This document shows, in pieces, positions 6,457 to 10,211 of a DNA stretch of 10,211 bases. The stretch is from Pinguiococcus pyrenoidosus (Eukaryota; Sar; Pinguiophyceae; Pinguiochrysidales; Pinguiochrysidaceae). Below the pieces are notes generated by a model, which saw only the letters and a list, made by a program, of their open reading frames with translations, was not told where the DNA came from and ran no database searches. Position 1 is the first letter of the stretch. Every line of letters starts with the position of its first letter. The translations under genes and the position numbers were made by a program. The DNA lies in assembly GCA_019677205.1 (NCBI GenBank), contig JAAMXY010000311.1:1-10211 (forward strand). The letters are read 5' to 3'.

Positions 6457-7920
6457 ATGAGACGCATATACGCCTTGCCCCGGGGCCCCATCTGCGCGTG
6501 GCGCGCGTCGCGCGCGTTGTCGTCGCAGCCTCAGAGAGCGCCCAAAGAGTCTGGATCCGGAGAACACAGTCCGCGGAAGGGAGGCGTCGTGCACTCCATC
6601 CGGAAAACGGTCTTGGATCTGCTCGCGATGGGTCTGGACTCGCAAGAGAAGCTGCGTCTGGCCGAAAGCTTCGCACCGTCGCTGGAGGAGAAGCGACGCG
6701 CGCTGGACGCGAGGCTCGAAGCGCTGAAGACCGATCACGTCGCGGAGATGGACAAGCTGAAGAGCAAGCTGGGAGACGAGCAAGTCGAGAAAGAGTTCCT
6801 GCAGAAGAAGCTGGAGATATCCGCGCAAGAGTTCTCGGAAGCGGAGGCGGAGATGAAGAAGGAGATGGAGAGGCTCTCCACGCTCCAGCACAGCGAAACT
6901 CGCAAAGTGTCGGAGCTGCTGCAATCGCAGCGGCAAACCGAGGCCATCGAACGCGAGAGGAACAAGCTTCGCGAGGAGATGCGGAAGGTGCAGGAGGAGC
7001 TCGAGCGCGTACGGCAAGCGCCAGGCGAGGCGGACGCCGCAGCGAGCGAGGTGGTGGAAGCCGCGAAGGAGCGGCACCCGCTCTTTGGGGAACTGCTGAG
7101 CGAGATGCCTGACAAGAAGATCTACCTCACGCCGATCGAGAACCTGGGGCGCATCCAGGTCTGGGAGCAGCAGCGAGCCTTCAAGAAGAAGCGCGCCACG
7201 CGAATGGCCGCCGATTTGGCCAAGGCGCGGAAGGAGGACGAGTACCCGCGGCCCTTCGCCGGCTCGCTCGTGCTCTGCGACTCGAGCCCGGACTTTGCCG
7301 GCAGCGACCCCGACAAGATTTGCATCATAGACGGGCAGCATCGCGTGGGGGCTCTGACGATCCTTTTGGAGGAGAGCGGCTTCGGCGAGCATCCGCCGTC
7401 GGTTCTCACCGAGGTTCACCATCGCCGCACCAAGCCGGAGATCAGGGCGCTCTTCATCGAGATCAACAAGGCGGAGCCTGTTCTGGAGATCGACCTGCCG
7501 GATCCGGATGCCGGCGAGGCAGATGCCTCGGTCTCTCTGAAGGAGGTGCTCCGCGCGCCGATCACCGAGGCGGCCGAGGAGCTTCAGTTCCGCTACCCCG
7601 ACTTTTTCAAGGACAGCCGACGGTGCCTGAGGCCGCATCTGCATGCCGACTTGCTCCGAGACGACCTGCTCACCGCGCTGCTGGAGGAGCGCATCAAGTT
7701 CGACAAGCCGCTCCAGCAGCTGACCACTGGGGACCTCGTGATCCGGCTGGAGGAAATCAACTCGGAGTACGAGAAGAAAGATGATGCCGAGTGGCTCAAC
7801 TTGCTCGGAAAGGACGAGAAGGGCAAGAAGGTTCTTGGCAAGGCGACGGAGAAGGCCCTGAAGAAGTCGACGGAGCATGGCTTCTACTTGGGACTGTACA
7901 AAGGATGGCTAGGCTTGTAA
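6457..7920 (+). CDS. DGQHR-domain protein with coiled coil and predicted mitochondrial presequence
   Basis: A single exon of 487 codons. The first 30 residues (MRRIYALPRGPICAWRASRA...) contain five Arg and no acidic residues, like a mitochondrial presequence, with a possible processing site after RALSS. Residues about 75-186 form a long charged coiled coil (many E, K, R, Q; leucine heptads). The C-terminal half carries the DGQHR signature at 292-296 in the context ICIIDGQHRVGAL, followed by FIEINKAEP (333-341), the F-x-x-I-N pattern expected downstream in this family. In bacteria the DGQHR domain is known from DndB, the regulator of DNA phosphorothioation gene clusters, and related proteins. 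The biochemical role here is unknown; binding to DNA or nucleotide is only a guess. The ATG at 6457 is favoured because it supplies the presequence. It faces the Myb gene, 199 bp from stop to stop. Confidence 0.8.
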   Translation: MRRIYALPRGPICAWRASRALSSQPQRAPKESGSGEHSPRKGGVVHSIRKTVLDLLAMGLDSQEKLRLAESFAPSLEEKRRALDARLEALKTDHVAEMDKLKSKLGDEQVEKEFLQKKLEISAQEFSEAEAEMKKEMERLSTLQHSETRKVSELLQSQRQTEAIERERNKLREEMRKVQEELERVRQAPGEADAAASEVVEAAKERHPLFGELLSEMPDKKIYLTPIENLGRIQVWEQQRAFKKKRATRMAADLAKARKEDEYPRPFAGSLVLCDSSPDFAGSDPDKICIIDGQHRVGALTILLEESGFGEHPPSVLTEVHHRRTKPEIRALFIEINKAEPVLEIDLPDPDAGEADASVSLKEVLRAPITEAAEELQFRYPDFFKDSRRCLRPHLHADLLRDDLLTALLEERIKFDKPLQQLTTGDLVIRLEEINSEYEKKDDAEWLNLLGKDEKGKKVLGKATEKALKKSTEHGFYLGLYKGWLGL

Positions 7921-8119
7921 GAGCGCGGCAAGGCTTGTTAGAGGTTGAGGTTGGTCGAAGCCGCTGGGCACGAAAGGGAAACTTGGCGTACGAGGGACAC
8001 CCTCAGCGTATGATGTCCGCGATCGCAATCAAGATAGTGACACTGTTTCCAACTCATGATCGCGGCCGGTCGCGTCGGAGCTGCTCCCTTCTACCTTCTT
8101 CCCTTCTTCGCTCTTCAAA

Positions 8120-9554
8120 CTAGAAATACACGCCGTCCCGTCTAAATTTTTCGCTCATGTTGCGCCACTTGTCCTTGAGGTCGACGTTGCTGCGGTTGTC
8201 GAAGTCGTAGGCCGCGCGGATGAGGGCCCAGTTCCCCGTCCCCAGCGACTCGACGCCTGCGATGAGGTTGGTCATCTCCTCTGTCGTCCATCGCCGCCTC
8301 TTCTGCTTGCTTTTGCGAGAGGCCACGGGACTGTCGATGAAGTCCTCGTCCTCGTCCACCGTGTCCTTCATGCGACGTCTCTTCCGGAGCGGCGACTCCA
8401 GGTGCGCCTCCTGCTCCGCAAGCTTCTTCCTGTTCTTGGCAGCCGCCTGCGGCTGTTGGCGCACTTCCCGCAGCGCGCGCCTTGATTCCGTGTCCTTCGC
8501 CGCCTTCTTCTTTTTCTTCGCAATGCCCCAGACCGGGGCCGCCGCCGGCGCCGGGGCAGAAGCTGGCATGAACTGCTCCTCCTCACGCTCCTTCGGGCCA
8601 AGCTCCTCTTCCAGGGCGTCCCCGTCGCCCCCTGCCGCGCGGGTGCGCTTCCGCGACGGCGTCTCCTCCGCGCTGGAGTCCTCGATGGGGTCTTCCGCGG
8701 GCGAGAATGCGACCTGCGTGGCTGACGCCTTTGGTGCGAGCAGGTGCCCCTTGGTGCGCCTCGCCGCCGCGGGTCTGCTCGCCTTGGCCTCGACGGCCGC
8801 GACCGTGGCGGTGCTCTTGCTCTGCGCCACGAGCGCCTTCTCCAGCTCCGGCTGCCCAAGCACGGCGAACTCCTCCTTCTGGAGCCACTCCTTGAGGTCC
8901 GCGGCGAAGCGGTCGTAGGAGTAGGTGCTCAGGAGGTACGTGATCTTCACCTTGCTCAGCTTCTCCCCGTGGGCGTCGTAGATGTCCACCATGTCCCCGT
9001 GCATCTTGGCATTCACGTGCTGGAGGACCTCCGTCTGCGTCTCGCCGGCGGCGTCCTCCGCGGGATCCTCCCCACGCACCGTGGGGATGGCCTCCAGCGC
9101 CTCCAGGTACTCCGCCAGGTCAATGTCCTGCGCAGCCCAGTCACCTCCGCCCTTGTCCTTCGCCCGCTTGACCTCGGCAGCCAGGATCTGGACGGCGCTC
9201 TGGCGCATGACGCGCTTGCGCCATTCGAAGCCGGCGCCGATGGTCTTGAAGCCGGGCGTGTTGAGCAGGTTGTCCAGGTGCTCCAGCAGGGTGTTGTAGG
9301 CCTCCAAGGACGTGCGCGCGCGCTCCAGCTCGTGCACGACGGCGGCCGCTTGGACGCGCGGGTACAGGCTGTCGTTCTTGGTCACTTTGGCCGGCAGCTT
9401 TTCAAACAGCCCTTTTGGCGCCAAAACGCACCGTGAGCCGTTACACGAGGACAGACTGCCCGAAGAGCCCGCTCGGCCTACCTTCCATGGCGTCCAGCCA
9501 GCGCGCTGCGGCAGCGTACTCCAGGAGGTTTTGGACGCTCGGGATGACCTCCAT
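8120..9554 (-). CDS. TRF-like telobox Myb protein, two exons
   Basis: Exons 9554-9482 and 9411-8120 give 454 residues after a 70-nt intron (GTAGGC...CAAAAG). The long frame alone has no ATG start; joining exon 1 supplies MEVIPSVQNLLEY and completes a glycine codon. A single Myb/SANT domain lies at the C-terminus (about 396-442), with tryptophans at 399, 419 and 440, and the telobox signature VDLKDKWRN (434-442). This is the arrangement of TRF1/TRF2 and plant TRF-like proteins, which bind double-stranded telomeric repeats. The N-terminal 200 residues are helical and could be a dimerisation domain, but I see no clear TRFH match. The middle is low complexity with several basic nuclear-localisation-type runs (KKKKK, RKRRR, KQKRRR). 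It is probably nuclear. Telomere binding is an inference from the Myb type; it could instead be a transcription factor. An upstream exon cannot be excluded. Confidence 0.78.
9413..9426. promoter_or_regulatory. Perfect E2F-type palindrome at an intron 3' end
   Basis: TTTTGGCGCCAAAA is a perfect 14-bp palindrome and matches the classic E2F/DP consensus. It sits at the 3' end of the intron of the Myb gene, just before the acceptor AG. Binding is not shown; it may be chance. Confidence 0.35.
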
Positions 9555-10175
9555 CACGCGCGCCCAAGGCAACCGCGCCGGACTTCGCGCACCACCCTGT
9601 GAATGCGAATATTCTTGTCATGATCACACCTGTGACAGATTGATCTTGGGATCAGCTGAGGGAGCGGCGGGATCGCGTTCGTGATCAAGTCAAGAAAGAA
9701 GAAGTCGAAAATCGGAAAGACCGAAAAGATCGAAAAGACCGAAAAGACCGAAAAGACCGAAAAGACCGAAAAGGCCGAGAAGGCCGAGAAGGCCGAGATT
9801 CCCAATCCCGAATCCCGAACGAGAAGACCGAAAGACGGAAAGTAAAAAAGCAAATCTTCTGAAATGGTGAACGCGAAAGTTGATCGTCTAGTGCACAACT
9901 CATTCGGTCATGGTGATCGGTCATCTGATCGATCACTTGACGCGTCAAAAAGTCCCGTCTATTTAGGCCCGATTTATACGGAATGTTAGAATCTATCTAA
10001 TCAGGAAAAAGTATATAATTGATTTATAAGAATATGATTTAGATTTGGTCGTTGTTCGTTTGATCAACTTTGGATCGCAGCGGTTTGCGATCTAGATTCG
10101 ATCAAATTGATCAAAACTTCATCGACCGTGACATCCGTAGCGTCTGTACAAGCAGCCTTGGCGAAAACACACAAA
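9555..10175. other. AT-rich intergenic region with many GATC sites
   Basis: No supported gene lies in this 621-bp stretch. It holds a 9-bp tandem repeat (9714-9794) and at least 15 GATC words between 9622 and 10112, several within TTGATC or GATCAA. From about 9950 it is distinctly A+T-rich. It would be the promoter of the Myb gene on the minus strand and of a possible plus-strand gene at 10176. Confidence 0.55.
9714..9794. repeat. GAAAAGACC 9-bp tandem repeat
   Basis: Nine 9-bp units, four of them perfect (9732-9767), with drift to GAAAAGATC on the left and GAGAAGGCC on the right. Because the unit is three codons, it produces repetitive open frames on both strands (for example E-K-T on plus and S-V-F on minus), which I do not regard as genes. 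Confidence 0.92.
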
Positions 10176-10211
10176 ATGGACCATAGTGGCCTTAACTCCG
10201 CGCTCGCCTGT
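10176..10211 (+). CDS. Possible start of a plus-strand gene (partial)
   Basis: An ATG with A at -3 and G at +4 (AAAATGG) opens 12 codons to the window edge, encoding MDHSGLNSALAC. It follows an AT-rich stretch that could be a promoter and would continue the alternating strand pattern. Twelve codons are too few to judge; it may be chance. Confidence 0.25.
   Translation, partial: MDHSGLNSALAC

Noticed and set aside
6373-7878. Minus-strand open frame of 501 codons
   Set aside because: It lies exactly antisense to the DGQHR gene. Its translation is Leu/Arg-rich without domains, as expected for the mirror of a GC-rich coding sequence.
8744-9436. Plus-strand open frames, also 8220-8918, opposite the Myb gene
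   Set aside because: They are antisense shadows of a gene with a clear Myb domain; their translations are low complexity and show no motifs.
9714-9794. CRISPR-like array
   Set aside because: The units are 9 bp and contiguous, with no spacers; this is a minisatellite.
9554-9948. Minus-strand frames rich in S-V-F or R-S-F repeats
   Set aside because: They are translations of the 9-bp tandem repeat in non-coding AT-rich DNA.

Overview
This window looks like nuclear DNA from a compact, GC-rich, single-celled eukaryote, possibly a microalga; I cannot name the lineage. The reasons are short GT-AG introns that can be placed to the base because they join coding frames exactly (59 to 130 nt), typical eukaryotic proteins (an RRM splicing-type factor with poly-Q, a telobox-type Myb protein, mitochondrial IBA57, a Gag1-like clamp/DUF4050 protein) and no bacterial operon signals. 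Nothing suggests a virus or an organelle genome.

Layout from left to right. A possible minus-strand gene begins at 55 and runs off the left edge. A plus-strand zinc-ribbon repeat gene (519-1854, 2 exons) faces a minus-strand RRM gene (1876-2914, 5 exons), with only 21 bp between their stop codons. A 347-bp divergent promoter leads to a small plus-strand Gag1-like gene (3262-3632, 2 exons). This faces a minus-strand IBA57 gene (3968-5036, 2 exons). A 337-bp divergent promoter leads to an unrecognised plus-strand gene (5374-6006). After a 450-bp stretch that may hide an unresolved minus-strand exon comes a plus-strand gene for a coiled-coil protein with a DGQHR domain and a likely mitochondrial presequence (6457-7920). 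It faces a minus-strand TRF-like Myb gene (8120-9554, 2 exons). The last 650 bp are non-coding, AT-rich and full of GATC, with a possible plus-strand start at 10176.

The genes alternate strand almost perfectly, so promoters and 3' ends are shared by neighbours. No shared pathway joins the genes: RNA processing, Fe-S cluster assembly, telomere or DNA binding, and unknown functions sit side by side, as in ordinary compact eukaryotic chromosomes. The most notable item is the DGQHR protein, whose signature motif is best known from bacterial DndB-type proteins. Four of the genes are interrupted or lack an ATG in raw reading frames and only become complete when introns are removed.
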